DNA of 64,000 nt, taken from contig JADKDM010000038.1 in NCBI GenBank assembly GCA_016714565.1, positions 1-64,000 on the forward strand, read 5' to 3'. A program made the position numbers and the translations under genes. Below, one piece after another: positions 1-9,945 of this stretch. Source of the stretch: Candidatus Villigracilis propinquus. GTDB lineage: Bacteria > Chloroflexota > Anaerolineae > Anaerolineales > Villigracilaceae. Each line of letters begins with the position of its first letter. Positions within the stretch are counted from its first letter, which is position 1. Below the pieces are notes generated by a model. The model had not been told where the DNA came from. It worked only from the letters and a program-made list of their open reading frames with translations, and did no database searches.

Positions 1-60
1 AGGTTGGAGGGTAGAACTGCAGTCCACAACGACGGGCAGGGGCGCATGAGGAAGAAGATC

Positions 61-691
61 ATGACAAAAAACAAGCTATTCCCGCAGTATTCAATCCTTG
101 CTTTCCCAATATTCTACTCTCATCGGTTGCTCCGGCGTCCGTACCTGATGGCATTGCAACCATAACACCCGAAACCACCAGCCACACCCGGCCCCACAGT
201 CACAGCAATTATTTTTTGCCAGAAGCCTGACGCCCTCCCTCCCAATGACGACAACCCTCTGGTTCCTGATCTGGGTCAAGCGCTATTTAGTGAAGGTTTG
301 ACGACATCACATTTCTTTTAATTTCGGGGACTGGGCGGATCAGGTCCGGAGCCTTGATAACGGAAAGGGAACCGGGCTATATGTCCCCGCCCAATCTTTG
401 GCCCTATGGCAGGATCAATAAAATGACCCCTGTACCGCCCGGTGCCGTAACGACTGTCATTCTCTTCAAAAAACAGGCGACGCAACCTTCAACATAGGCT
501 ACCACGTTGCGATTACTCGACCGAAAAGGTCAGCCCTTCAGTTACAACTCCGGGAGAGGCACCTGGGATATCTATCCCGCGACTCCACACTGGACGTGGA
601 AGAGATCCCAAGCTCGCAAGTCTGATTTCAGTCAATGGCATTATTTTTCGATCACCCGTTCCGCGGATGGCGGTTTCGACGCAAGAATATA
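61..691 (+). pseudogene. Frameshifted hypothetical secreted protein
   Basis: No family recognised. Protein-like stretches occur in successive frames: a start with a hydrophobic N-terminus at 61 and a possible lipobox-like LIGCSG in a shifted frame near 122; an acidic segment reading NPLVPDLGQALFSEG near 254-300; FGDWADQVRSLDNGKGTG near 322-376; and a C-terminal part at 507-691 rich in aromatic residues (GTWDIYPATPHWTW). The frame must shift several times to join them, as in all genes up to about 8.6 kb. I infer one secreted protein of roughly 200 residues damaged by read errors rather than a decayed gene. Start, ends and function are uncertain. Confidence 0.35.
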
Positions 692-1064
692 GGAGCGTGA
701 CGACCAGAGAACTCATTTAGCTTTCAGAAACCTTGGTTCGGAATGGGGGCGCGCTTGAATTCACTTTTTTGCGGATTACCACCTGGGTTCCTTGTATTGG
801 ATGAATATCAGGAGCTGCACTAAAATACCGTTGAGCTACGTGAACCAGTGCGCTTTTTTGCGGTTTATTGTTTCGATGTGATTTGGTCAACGCGTAGTAA
901 CAGGAACAAATAGCCTCCCCTTTAGGGGGGCCCACAGGATGCTACGCAAGGTTGGAGGGTAAAGTTTTTCATGTCTCTATTGAAAACAGGAAGTGAAACA
1001 TATACTAGGAGCGAAGTCAAGCGTTTTAGTTCACTATCTCATTGGAAACGATGGAGGAACATCC
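692..1064. other. Intergenic stretch, no convincing gene
   Basis: About 370 bases between two broken plus-strand genes. A C/G-rich inverted repeat (CCCCTTTAGGGG) lies near 917-928 and could be part of a terminator. A 13-base word (AGGTTGGAGGGTA) at 949-961 also forms the first 13 bases of the window. No open frame here looks protein-like on either strand. Confidence 0.4.
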
Positions 1065-2016
1065 ATGCCAGAATACAAAATACTAGATAGTTCAACAGTG
1101 GAAGGCCGGCGCACCGCCAGAAGGCTACTGGCGCTTAAGTTCGCGCTGGATAAGACCATCCCAGCGAAGAGCGGTTGACCCCACCCTTCTGTTAGCCGTG
1201 GAACCTGCGTGAGTTCGGCGGGACCAAGTCAGGCGGACGGGAGGATGAGCCGCTGTTCTACATCGCGGAGATCATGTCCCGTTTTGATATCATCGCCGTG
1301 CAGAAGTCCGACGATCTGGATTGTCGATAAACCCGATGTCCATGTAGCACGGCGGCTGGTGTGGAAGTACCTCGTTTCCGGATGTCACCCTGGGGAGCAG
1401 GGCAACAATGAACGCCATGCCTATATCTATGACACCGCAAAATATCCTTTGGCGGAATGGCGGGGGAACTTGTGCCTGAGATGAAAAAGGTGGGCGGTGT
1501 ACTGAGTTCCGATTTCGCCTTCTCACGCACGCCCTATGTTGCGGGCTTCAAGGCGGGCTGGTTCAAGTTCACACTCTGCACCCAACACTTCTACTACGGT
1601 GAAGACAAAGCTGACGATCCGCAGCGCCTTCTGGAAGCCAAAGCAATTGTCAATTATTGAAGAAGCGTATGAAATCCAAAGATGCCTGGCCAAATAATGC
1701 TGTCCTGCTGGGTGACTTCAATATCTTCTCTACAAAAAGACAGAGACCTTGAAAACCAATCGAAAAGGAAATGTTCGAAATCCTGCCAAGCTCAGGGAAT
1801 ACCTACTCAAATGCCATTCAGGACAAACCATTCGATCAGATCGCTTTTCTGGCACGCGAGATCCAAACGCAAATGGGGGTTGCAAAGCCCGTTCCGTTCT
1901 TCGAGCATGTCTATCGCGGATCGGATTGGCGGACCTATCAACCGCAGATGACGTTGAACCAATACAAGCAATGGCGCACCTTCAAAATGTCCGATCATTT
2001 GCCGCTTTGGAGTTGA
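1065..2016 (+). pseudogene. Endonuclease/exonuclease/phosphatase (EEP) family protein, frameshifted
   Basis: The pieces reassemble into an EEP-superfamily hydrolase, the fold of DNase I and Mg-dependent phosphodiesterases. In order: an N-terminal segment starting MPEYKILDSSTVEGRR at 1065 behind a GGAGG at 1053; LREFGGTKSGGREDE and YIAEIMSRFDIIAVQ (1208-1305), the conserved SRFDxIAxQE region with Glu replaced or misread; a long core ending in TPYVAGFKAGWFKF and QHFYYGEDKADDPQRLLEAK (1530-1645); LLGDFNIFS (1705-1735), the catalytic GDFN motif; and FKMSDHLPLW (1981-2013), the C-terminal SDH motif. At least four frame changes are needed. The family is sure; whether the gene is intact in the organism cannot be told, though read error is likelier than decay because every motif survives. 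Confidence 0.75.
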
Positions 2017-2122
2017 AGTGTACGTAGACTTTGGAGACGCCTACCTCGAAAGGAAATGGAAAGCCCGCAGGGAAGTTGAAGTCTGCAAGTCCATAAGTAC
2101 ATCAAATTGGAGGATGCTGGAT

Positions 2123-3310
2123 ATGAGAAAACTTGGAGTGATCTTCTTATTTGTCTATTTGGCGGCATGTTCCAGCGGTGGAGCAGGTACGCCAGCCAGC
2201 ACAACAAGGAGGTCGCACCCGCGTCCCGCCGAACGCGCGCAGACCAGCCTTCCTTCCACGGATACCCCGGTCCCCTGCTCCCACAATCCCGCCTACTGCC
2301 GTACCCACCGCCATCGGCGGCGGAGAACAAGATCGCCTTTACCTACGGGCTGGACGACGTCACTGAAATTTACGTGGTCAACGCCGATGGCATGGACGAG
2401 TCCACTGGCGAGCGAGATCACTCCCAAATTCCGCCCCGCCTGGTCGCAGATGGCAGCAAGATCGCCTTCCGGACAAGCGATGGTGCCGACACCGCCAGCA
2501 TCTACATTATGAATGCGGATGGTTTCCAGTCCCGTGAAATTAGTGTTTACAACCGAGATCAGTGTCTATGACCCGGCGAATATGGATCTGCGGTTTTGAC
2601 GGGTTGTTGTTCTATCCTGGTCACCGGATGGCAGCAGATTATCCTTGGATCGTTCAGTTTAGTAGCTGCTGCTCGCGGTACAACAGCGTGTATCTGATCA
2701 ACGCCGATGGCAGTAACCTGATCCACATCACAGCGTATGACGGCTTCTCCATCCCTGTCCTGGTCTCCAGACAGCCAAGATCTTATTTGATGGGAATTGC
2801 CGTGAGCTGGCCATCTGCGTGATGGACGCAGACGGTACAAACCTCACCAAGCTCGCACAGAAGCATAAAAATAGGAACCCCATCTGGTCACCGGACGGTA
2901 AAAAAATAGCATTCTCCACAGGGCGGGGCGACAACAGTGAGATCATGTAATGAATGCCGATGGCAGCGACCTCCCAGTATCTCCTACACAATCAGCCCGT
3001 GGGATGAAAACCGCATCTGGTCTCGGATAGTCAGAAGATCTCATTTCTCTCGTATCGAGACGGCAATCAGAAATTTTACCGTGAACGCCGATGGCAGCGG
3101 TCTGGTCAACCTCACAAAGCAGTGCGGAGGATGAGTACGAACAGATCTGGTCACCGGATGGTACGAAGATAGCGTTTATATCGAGCCGCGACAAAGCGCG
3201 GGAATTTTGTGATGGATAGCGACGGCTCCCACCTGACCCGATTAAACGAATGACAACGCTTCCTATTACGGCCTCGCCTGGTCGTTCCCTGATATGGTTA
3301 CATGCTGTAA
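2123..3310 (+). pseudogene. TolB-type WD40/PD40 beta-propeller lipoprotein, frameshifted
   Basis: Starts at ATG 2123 after TTGGAGG. The N-terminus MRKLGVIFLFVYLAACSSGG is a lipoprotein signal with lipobox LAAC. Then come at least five TolB-like blades carrying variants of the PD40 signature: IYVVNADGMDE, IYIMNADGFQS, VYLINADGSN, ICVMDADGTNLTKL and WSPDGKKIAFSTGRGDNSEI, ending with a corrected WSPDGYML and a stop at 3308. Blades lie in alternating frames, so several indels are present. Such propellers are extracytoplasmic protein- or ligand-binding scaffolds. The next gene encodes a membrane histidine kinase, which makes a sensory partnership possible but unproven. Function beyond the fold is unknown. 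Confidence 0.7.
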
Positions 3311-3342
3311 AACGATGAAAGTTATAAAGGGAAATACCCCCG

Positions 3343-5127
3343 GTGAACGTATTATACATCCTCCGCATCTGGAAATGGTGGTTCATGCCGCGTTCCATCG
3401 ATCCACCGTTGTGTACCGTGAAGAGCGCCCTGCGCTTCCTCTTCCCGCCATCGCTCTGCGTGTACTGGCCATAGCAAACGTCTACTTTGGCTTTGGCGAA
3501 AACCTCACCGCCCGTTCTATTTCCACGCAACTCTCCCTCGTTATATTCGTTGTTCCATTTATCTTCTCTTTTATCTTTCTTGCCAGAAAACAGATCGACA
3601 TGGCTGGCGCCTTTTTTTCTCTTCAGGTTGGTATCTGATCGATATGTCCAGCCTGCCCGCAGACGGCTACTGGCTGCCGAACTTTCAGATCTCGCTCATC
3701 ATCGCCGCCATCCTCGGCGCATTGCTGCTGCCCGTCCGCGCCATTCTCCCTTTGTGATATTTCAAATCACCAGCGTGGGGATATGGGGCCACTGGCTGGA
3801 TGTGAACTATTACGACTCTCCGCTTCTTTCCACGGGCATGCCTGTTGCTGCTTTCGACAGGACCATCTACACCCTGGCAGTGCGGGATCCATCATTGTCT
3901 TCATCGTCCGTTACCTGCGCATGCAAATGGAAAAATCCCTGCGCCTGCAACAGGTCACGATCAAACAACAGCAAGCCGAAGCCGCCGAACGCCAACAGGC
4001 CGAACTTGACCTGCAACGGTTGGATACCATGCCGCCGCGCCATTGATGCCGCAGGCGCGATTGCCTATGTTCTTCGTCACAACAGCAAATACGCCTTCGC
4101 GTTTTTCATTCATTAGCGAAGGATTCTCTCCATGACCGGTTACCCCGCCTCGAAATGACTTCGGGCGCTGGAACTCCTGATACTGGATGCCTATCCGCGC
4201 GGCAAGCTTTCCCATCTCACCTGAAGAAGCCAATCGCATCACAGATGAAGATCATTCCATCCTAGGAGGAATGCGACTTCCGTATCCGCACCCGTGACGG
4301 TCAGACGCGCTGGATAGCTGATACATCGGTGAAAGGCTTCGACGAGCAGAGCGGGGGCTGATGTCCATTGGCATTTATCAGGATATTACCGAACGCAAAC
4401 GCGCCGAGAAATACGGGAAAAATTGATCAGGGAACTTGAACAAGGAATGCCGAACTGGAACGGTTCGCCTACACACTTTCACATGAATTGAAATCACCGC
4501 TGATCACGATCAAAGGGTTCCTGGGGGTTATCACGAAAGGACTTGCTCGATAAAAATGTACCCCGTTTGGAAAAAGACCTCCACGCATCAGCGAGGGGCC
4601 GATAAGATACAGCGCCTGATCAACGAACTGCTGGAGCTCTTGAGCATTGGGCGGGTGGCCGATCCGTCTGAAAAAGATCTCGTTACGCGGCCTGTTTGAG
4701 GAAGCCGTTGGTTTTGCTGCGGGAACAAATCACGAAACAAGGGATCGCAGTACAGATCTCTGACGATCTTCCTTGTTATATATGCAGATCACAAACGATT
4801 ATTGGAGGCACTACAAAACAGTGAGAATTCCATCCACTATGGGCGGCCAGCCAGAGCGCAAGATCGAGATCGGCAAACGAAACCGAACGGATACCATCAT
4901 CTATGTAAAGATAATGGCATCGGGATCGAACCACGGTTCCATGAAGAAAAATATCCGGGCTATTCGAAAAGCTCAGCGCAGAAAGTGAAGGCATTGGCAT
5001 GGGGCTGGCGCTCGTCAAACGCATCATCGAAGTCCACGGCGGAAGAATCTGGGTCAGATCCGAAGGGTTGGGAAAAAGGTTCCTATTCTGCTTCTACAAT
5101 CCCAGACCGCACAAAGCGGAAGATTAA
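3343..5127 (+). pseudogene. Membrane-bound PAS-domain sensor histidine kinase, frameshifted
   Basis: Fragments in several frames assemble in the right order. An N-terminal membrane part begins LYILRIWKWWFMPRS and continues with hydrophobic segments LSLVIFVVPFIFSFIF and FQISLIIAAILGALLL. A linker coiled coil follows near 3920-4020 (RMQMEKSLRLQQVTIKQQQ). A PAS/PAC end reads SIGIYQDITERKRAE (about 4360-4410). The HisKA dimerisation helix has FAYTLSHELKSPLITIKGFL with the phosphoacceptor His in SHELK (about 4465-4525). The ATPase domain follows: an N-box-like LEALQN, then DNGIGIEP (about 4913-4935) and GMGLALVKRIIEVHGG (about 4996-5043). The start (GTG 3343) is a guess. No response regulator gene is adjacent. 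The stimulus is unknown. Confidence 0.72.
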
Positions 5128-5319
5128 TGTTCAAAGCCAAAGCCCCCTTGTGGAGGTCCCGCCCTCTAGATTTCCCCTCCTCAAATCCCCCTACCCTCGG
5201 ATGGTGAAAAACAGCCTCCCCACCGGGGATAGGGCCATGTTGGTGATTTTGGGCTACCAGGAATATGGTTCCGTGAGGGTTGGGAAACCAGGAACAACGA
5301 TCAACAACAGGATGGAATA

Positions 5320-6063
5320 ATGAAAATAAACTCTGCGGTTATCATTTGGCTGGTTTCAACACTCTTGCTATCAGGATGTGGGCCTACAACAGTCTATGGC
5401 GGGCCATCTATAAATGTGGCAGATATGCTTCAACTCAGCCTGCACCTTAATTCGCACGGAGAATTCGTTGTGAGCGGTCAGTATCCATCCCATTGCACGC
5501 AGGGATGTTAGGAACGTGAGGTCTGGATTTCGGTTTTGAAACTGTTAATAAATGGCCAGTAAAAGTAATTACTTGATCATTCTATGGCAGGATGAAAACG
5601 GAAACATTTGGCAAAGTGATTATTCGATTGGACGGCCTTTAAAGCTCACATTTGAATACGATCAGTGGGTACAGCGTATCGAAAGTGCCGGGAATGGAAA
5701 CATCATTGTATATGTCCAGAAGCAGGCAATTCCTGTAAGCAGCCCTCGGGAGGTTGCCAATACTCCCGATGCTCCCGTTCAAAATGATACTTCATGCGCA
5801 GGATCCTCTTCCATCGCGACTACGAGTTGGAATGAAGGCTGAAGTTACAACGAGCGGGAAAGCATGGCAATTGTCTCTGCGAAGCTCGCCTGATCTGAAT
5901 GCAAATCGAGGCACATGTAATTGCAGCAGGTCGTGACATGACCATACTGGAGGCCCAGTCTGTGCAGGCCAATCCTACTGGTGGTACATTCGAAGCGAAC
6001 AGGGTTCAAGGCTGGGCACGGGAAGGAGACGCTGAAGACTATTGGATCGATCCGTTGCAATAA
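5320..6063 (+). pseudogene. SH3b-domain lipoprotein, frameshifted
   Basis: ATG 5320 begins a lipoprotein signal ending LLLSGC (lipobox Cys at about residue 20). A second frame (5552-5842) holds beta-rich sequence YLIILWQDENGNIWQSDYS. A third (about 5830-6063) has LSLRSSPDLNANR followed by an AWAREGDAEDYWIDPLQ ending, the typical start and end of a bacterial SH3b domain as used for cell-wall binding by envelope proteins. At least two or three indels separate the pieces. It is probably an envelope-anchored wall-associated protein of about 240 residues. No catalytic domain is seen. Confidence 0.55.
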
Positions 6064-6249
6064 GTCAACCACCCCTGGAATAACCAAATCAGGAACGACA
6101 TCAACGGCATTATCAAAGCCATTCAATTTGCATTGGAAAGTAAACGCAAGAAACCCGGAAACCAAAACACTGACGACACTATGGAATTGGCTACGCTATG
6201 GCAAAGGGATAATCTCCACTGGCAAGAGATGGCTGATGAGTGGTAGTGT
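6064..6249 (+). CDS. Short open frame, possible small protein or tail of the preceding gene
   Basis: Directly after the TAA of the SH3 lipoprotein and in the same frame, 61 codons stay open with protein-like content (AIQFALESKRKKPGNQNTDD ... LHWQEMADEW) and no start codon before residue 39. Either the TAA at 6061 is a sequencing error and this is the C-terminal tail, or it is a small gene whose start was lost. The charged helical character fits neither signal nor membrane protein. No family recognised. Confidence 0.25.
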
Positions 6250-6272
6250 ATGAAAATTAAAAGGAGAAACAA

Positions 6273-6809
6273 ATGAAAGAAACAAATGTACTTCCGTGGG
6301 TCGAAGTGAACGAAATGATGAATGATGAGTATCGTCAGGTGGTGGTGGCAGATGCGCTTAGTCACTGCCCGAAGGCTTCGGCAGAATTGAATAAATTTGC
6401 ATTGGACATTCTCAAGAAGACGATCCAGGTGAATGGATTTCGCTCCTTCAAGGCATCCGCCGCACATCGCAAAGATACAGGTTGCTAAGGAGTTCAAGGT
6501 CAACGACCTGTTGGCAACAGCGGTCATTTGCCTGTGGGCTGAAAAAACAGCACGAGATCATCGGGTCCCCTTGCGAAGGCGGCACGGGAAGCCAATATCC
6601 CCGTGAAAGAAACATGGGGTTGGCAGGAAGCGCGTGACGGCTTTGTGCAGGGGCGAAGATACGCCGGAGCTGGATCAACTGGCGAGTTCACTCGCCGCGC
6701 AGAAGAGAAGCCGGAGTCCGATCACTATATTTTGGCTGCGTTGTGGTTGAGCAACAGTCTCTCCGGGGGTAAGACTCCCTCGACTAGCGGGTCGGTCGGA
6801 AGAATGTGA
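6273..6809 (+). pseudogene. Hypothetical soluble protein, frameshifted
   Basis: ATG 6273 follows AAAAGGAGAAACAA, a good ribosome-binding site. The first 71 residues (MKETNVLPWVEVNEMMNDEY ...) are helical. The frame then shifts near 6470 and continues as AKIQVAKEFKVNDLLATAVI, shifts again to ANIPVKETWGWQEARDGFVQ, EDTPELDQLASSLAAQK and HYILAALWLSNSLS. Joined up this is about 175 residues, largely alpha-helical, without a signal peptide. No family recognised. The breaks match the error pattern of the neighbouring genes. Confidence 0.4.
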
Positions 6810-6883
6810 AAACAGTCCCATCGTCACACCGCACTGAGGTACGGTGGTCGTTCATGGAAAAACCGAATACAAGGAGATGCCTT

Positions 6884-7119
6884 ATGCTGGGAAATTTCTT
6901 ATTCACATTGCTATATCTAGCGGTCGCAGTCTTTTGGCCTTCGCCGCATGGACAAATTATTATGACCTCCCGCCGCTTCTGTTGTGGATCGGCGCGGGAA
7001 TATTTCTGATCATCGGTCTCTGGCGTCTGCTGCACTTAAGGGTGAGGGGGAGAAGGTTGGCTAAGAAGGTCTCCAGCCTTCGGGTGGCAGGCGGTGAGAA
7101 CCATTCGCAGCTACTCTGA
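6884..7119 (+). pseudogene. Small two-helix membrane protein, frameshifted
   Basis: AAGGAG at 6871 precedes ATG 6884. The first frame gives a transmembrane helix, LGNFLFTLLYLAVAVFW; a shift near 6965 brings a second helix, LPPLLLWIGAGIFLIIGLW, followed by a basic tail (RLLHLRVRGRRLAKKV). The predicted product is about 78 residues, two helices with a cytoplasmic Arg/Lys-rich end. An alternative start upstream at 6854 is in the same frame. Function unknown. Confidence 0.4.
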
Positions 7120-7202
7120 CCACCAGATTTCACCAAACCGTCAGGTGGTTAGATAAATTCTTTTATTCGAAATGAACTCCACACTTTTTGGATAGCCCCG
7201 CT

Positions 7203-7794
7203 TTAATCTATTGGAACCACTCCCGCGCAGCGCGGGCTGTCCATGCAGCCGTAATATTTCTTTCCTGAATGTTCCCCCGCTCGGTGCATACGCAACACCA
7301 TCATCTTCCCGCAGACTGGACAATTTGGAACAGTATCAGATGGCAGGTCAATACGCAGGGAACTTGTCCCGCCGATCTTGGCAACGGCCAACTGGAACAA
7401 AGCGATGATATCACCAGCATCATATTTTTCGTTCGATGAAATATGCACGAGCGGAATTCCCGCATCGGTGAAAAGCTCTTCCATGAACTTATCCACTTCG
7501 CGCGTGCTGTCTTTTGACACAGGTCTGACGATCTCAACGCCAAAGGTCGGCGTAAAGTTTTTCGGGTCGCACAGCAGGAAATCCACATGCTTGCGAAAAA
7601 CTTATTAAGAAATGCACATTCTCGTTCGGGCGCAGGATGTAAAACACATCGTTCAAAGAAACCTTCGGGCAGATCACATATCTATTCCCCATCATTTCGG
7701 CAAGCACACGAAAAAGAGCCAATTCCGTAGACGTCAGAAATGGCTCTCGTAAGCGATAGGGAAGTCTTGGGTTTTCCACCTTGGCGTCTGTCAT
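7203..7794 (-). pseudogene. DUF2726-type protein with C-terminal topoisomerase-like zinc finger, one frameshift
   Basis: The N-terminal part (7794 to about 7600) begins MTDAKVENPRLPYRLREPFL and carries TSTELALFRVL and NRYVICPKVSLNDVFYI, typical of DUF2726 (a restriction-endonuclease-like fold). After a single shift near 7600 the frame continues MDFLLCDPKNFTPTFGVEIV with FMEELFTDAGIPLVHISSNE. The C-terminus is a C4 zinc ribbon, CPVCGKMMVLRMHRAG ... YYGCMDSPRC, like the zinc fingers of topoisomerase I. The combination suggests a nucleic-acid-associated protein, possibly a nuclease. The role is not known. Confidence 0.65.
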
Positions 7795-7854
7795 ATTGAT
7801 ATTATAAATTGTAAAGCGGACATGGTACAGGATGAAATGATATTAATATCCCCA

Positions 7855-8600
7855 TCAATTCCATAACCTTGGGCTTGAGTGCCGCATTACAGGCAATTCC
7901 CTCCCCGTGAGTGTGACCTTCCTCCCGTTCCAGGAGCCAAAGAATCCCCCCGCCTCTTTAAAGATGACGGGGTACGGTCCGCAATCATACACATCCAGCC
8001 GGGGGTCAAGCGCCACTTCCGCGCGACCCGTTGCAACGAGTAAATACCCATAGGCGTCTGCCCAGGTGCGCATGAGCGCCTTTTCTTTGCGAAGCGGTCC
8101 ACCACATCTGGCATTTTGGCGGAGAGATGTTGAAAATCTGAGCTGACCACACAGGCATCAGAGAGAGACTCACAGTGGAGACTCGTGCCCTTCGTCCGTT
8201 CCACCAGCAACCGGCGGAGTCTGCGGCGCAGAGCATTTCATCCAAAGGCGGGAAATAAGCAGCGCCAACCTTTACAACTCCTTCGATCTCTAATCCAATT
8301 AATACTCCATACAAAGGCACGCCGCGAATAAATGAGATCGTTCCGTCAATAGGATCGATGATCCAGCGAAAGGCGTTGCCGTTTGCGGTCTCGCCGTACT
8401 CCTCGCCAACAATGGCGTGATCTGGAAATTTCCGTTCGATCTCGGCGCGGACAAATGCCTCGGCTTCTTTATCCGCAATTGTGACGGGGTCGTTATTCTC
8501 CTTGAATTCCGGGCGAACACCTGTGTTGAAGTATCTTAGTAATCTTCCTGCCTGATAGGCGAGGGAAGTTGCGAACTCAAGGTAGGGTTGAAGGTTCATA
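7855..8600 (-). pseudogene. Inositol-monophosphatase family phosphatase (histidinol-phosphatase-like), frameshifted
   Basis: Start ATG at 8600 (MNLQPYLEFATSLAYQAGRL). Motifs of the Mg-dependent IMPase superfamily in order: DPVTIADKEAEAFVR, GEEYGE (metal-binding Glu) and WIIDPIDGTISFIRG (metal-binding DPIDGT) in the first, intact 150 residues. After two shifts (about 8160 and 8075) follow TWADAYGYLLVATGRAEVAL and LDVYDCGPYPVIFKEAGG, the C-terminal WD-type metal ligand region. The length and the form of the last motif resemble HisN-type histidinol-phosphatases, but inositol or other sugar phosphates cannot be excluded. It overlaps the upstream nucleotidyltransferase gene by 5 bases, so the two are probably cotranscribed. 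Confidence 0.72.
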
Positions 8601-9849
8601 ATAGTTTTGCTAATAACTCCTTTTCCTGTATTTCGTTCGTCACTTGCCCATCGAGCCATGCGGCTCGAAGTTGGGATAGGATTTCTCCAAACCGCGGGCC
8701 GGGCTGAAGGCCGTGCGATTTCAGGTCATTGCCTGTGGTGTGCGGTTTGACGTGGCGCCAGATGGAAAGAAAATCGAGCAACGCATCTTCGCGGGAGACA
8801 AGGTAGACCATGTAAATGGAAAGCAAAGGCAGTTTTTCAAGTGCGTACGTCCATACGCTGGGAGTTGAACCAACAAGGAATGGCAGGCTTTTCTTTAATT
8901 GAGAGACTGCCCAAATGGAATATGTGAGGTCGGAGGTGAAATCGAGGCGCTGCCCGATGGATAGGATCTCGTCTTCGGATGAATCCATGAGCCAGAGCAT
9001 ATAGCCGATTTCTGCTTTGCTTGAGGGGATATCCAAAGTGGAGTCCATTTCAAGGAAGTCGGAATAATCCGGGTTGAAGAGTGACAGGCTGGGATGGATC
9101 ATTTTGAACAAACCGAACTCGCCCGCACGCAGGATCATCTGCGAGGAGTTTTTTTCTTCAAAGATCAAATCCAATTCGTGGCGGATGCGTTCACCGCTCA
9201 AACGCGGGATGACATCCAGTGATTCAGAGTTGATAAGGTTTAATGTTGAAGGTTCAAGGTTGAAGGAATAGCGGGCTTCGTAACGGACGGCTCGGAAAAT
9301 TCTGGTTGGGTCATCTATAAAGGAGCGCGGATGCAGGATGCGGACTAAACCTTCTTCGAGGTCAGCTTGTCCATTGAGGGGGTCAAACAGCTCGCCGAAG
9401 TGGCCACCGTCAACGCGAATGGCCATGGAGTTGATGGTGAAGTCGCGGCGGAGGAGGTCATCTTGGATGGTGGAAGGTGTGACGGTTGGCAGTGCGCCGG
9501 GCATGAGGTAGGTCTCTTTGCGGGCGGTGATGAGGTCTAAGGTATCAGGTATCAGATGCCAGGTGTCAGGTAAGTGCCAGATGGCGGTGTGGAATTTGTC
9601 GTGAGTGGTGAGTTTGCCGCCGAATGCTTTGACAAGGGATTTTCCAAACTTGATGGCGTCGCCTTCGACGATGACATCAAGGTCATTGACCGGTTTGCCA
9701 AGCAAAAGGTCACGGACGAAGCCGCCCACAACGTAACAGGGCATGTCCATTGCTGCGGCTTGGGCGGCAATGTTCGAGAGTAGAGTCTGCTTTTCGGACG
9801 GGAGCAGATTTGGGTCACGCAGGAGGCGGAGCAAGTCATCCTTTTGCAT
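8596..9849 (-). CDS. CCA tRNA nucleotidyltransferase / poly(A) polymerase family protein
   Basis: Class II nucleotidyltransferase that adds CCA (or A/CC) to tRNA 3' ends. 417 residues. GGFVRDLLLG at 42-51 and DLDVIVEGD at 56-64 form the catalytic head with metal-binding Asp residues; RRDFTINSMA at 134-143 and a DPTRIFRAVRYEARY region belong to the nucleotide-binding neck; SGERIRHELDLI follows. No HD domain is apparent. Two segments (about residues 93-103 and 196-207) are encoded by heptameric repeats and look like insertions (see findings). A -10-like TAAAAT ends 7 bases before the ATG. The first gene in the minus strand with an undamaged frame. Confidence 0.88.
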   Translation of the reverse strand: MQKDDLLRLLRDPNLLPSEKQTLLSNIAAQAAAMDMPCYVVGGFVRDLLLGKPVNDLDVIVEGDAIKFGKSLVKAFGGKLTTHDKFHTAIWHLPDTWHLIPDTLDLITARKETYLMPGALPTVTPSTIQDDLLRRDFTINSMAIRVDGGHFGELFDPLNGQADLEEGLVRILHPRSFIDDPTRIFRAVRYEARYSFNLEPSTLNLINSESLDVIPRLSGERIRHELDLIFEEKNSSQMILRAGEFGLFKMIHPSLSLFNPDYSDFLEMDSTLDIPSSKAEIGYMLWLMDSSEDEILSIGQRLDFTSDLTYSIWAVSQLKKSLPFLVGSTPSVWTYALEKLPLLSIYMVYLVSREDALLDFLSIWRHVKPHTTGNDLKSHGLQPGPRFGEILSQLRAAWLDGQVTNEIQEKELLAKLL

Positions 9850-9856
9850 ATTTTCA

Positions 9857-9886
9857 ATTTTACCCTTATATAATGCCCTCGTTCAA
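9857..9886 (-). promoter_or_regulatory. Putative leaderless promoter of the CCA nucleotidyltransferase gene
   Basis: On the minus strand TTGAAC (9886-9881) and TAAAAT (9862-9857) are separated by 18 bases. The -10 box ends 7 bases before the ATG at 9849, so transcription would begin at or almost at the start codon. The -35 hexamer lies in the left arm of the inverted repeat 9880-9926. Confidence 0.4.
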
Positions 9887-9926
9887 AAATCGCACATCCT
9901 ATTTGAAAAGTGCGATTTTTTGAACG
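9880..9926. repeat. Inverted repeat in a divergent intergenic region
   Basis: Arms CGTTCAAAAATCGCAC (9880-9895) and GTGCGATTTTTTGAACG (9910-9926) pair almost perfectly around a 14-base loop. It sits between divergent -10 boxes, so it may be an operator bound by a dimer or a transcript hairpin. No regulator can be named. Confidence 0.55.
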
Positions 9927-9932
9927 TTAAGG

Positions 9933-9938
9933 TATAAT
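9933..9938 (+). promoter_or_regulatory. -10 box TATAAT upstream of short transcript
   Basis: A perfect TATAAT lies 7 bases before an ATG at 9946 that opens an 18-codon frame (MKLNPNPSPRLDKSSRSG) and about 115 bases before a strong terminator. No good -35 is seen at the normal distance. Confidence 0.4.
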
Positions 9939-9945
9939 CGGCGCT

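Noticed and set aside
2943..3530. 195-codon minus-strand frame
   Set aside because: Covers the end of the TolB-like gene and the start of the histidine kinase, both supported by motifs on the plus strand. Its translation has no domain.
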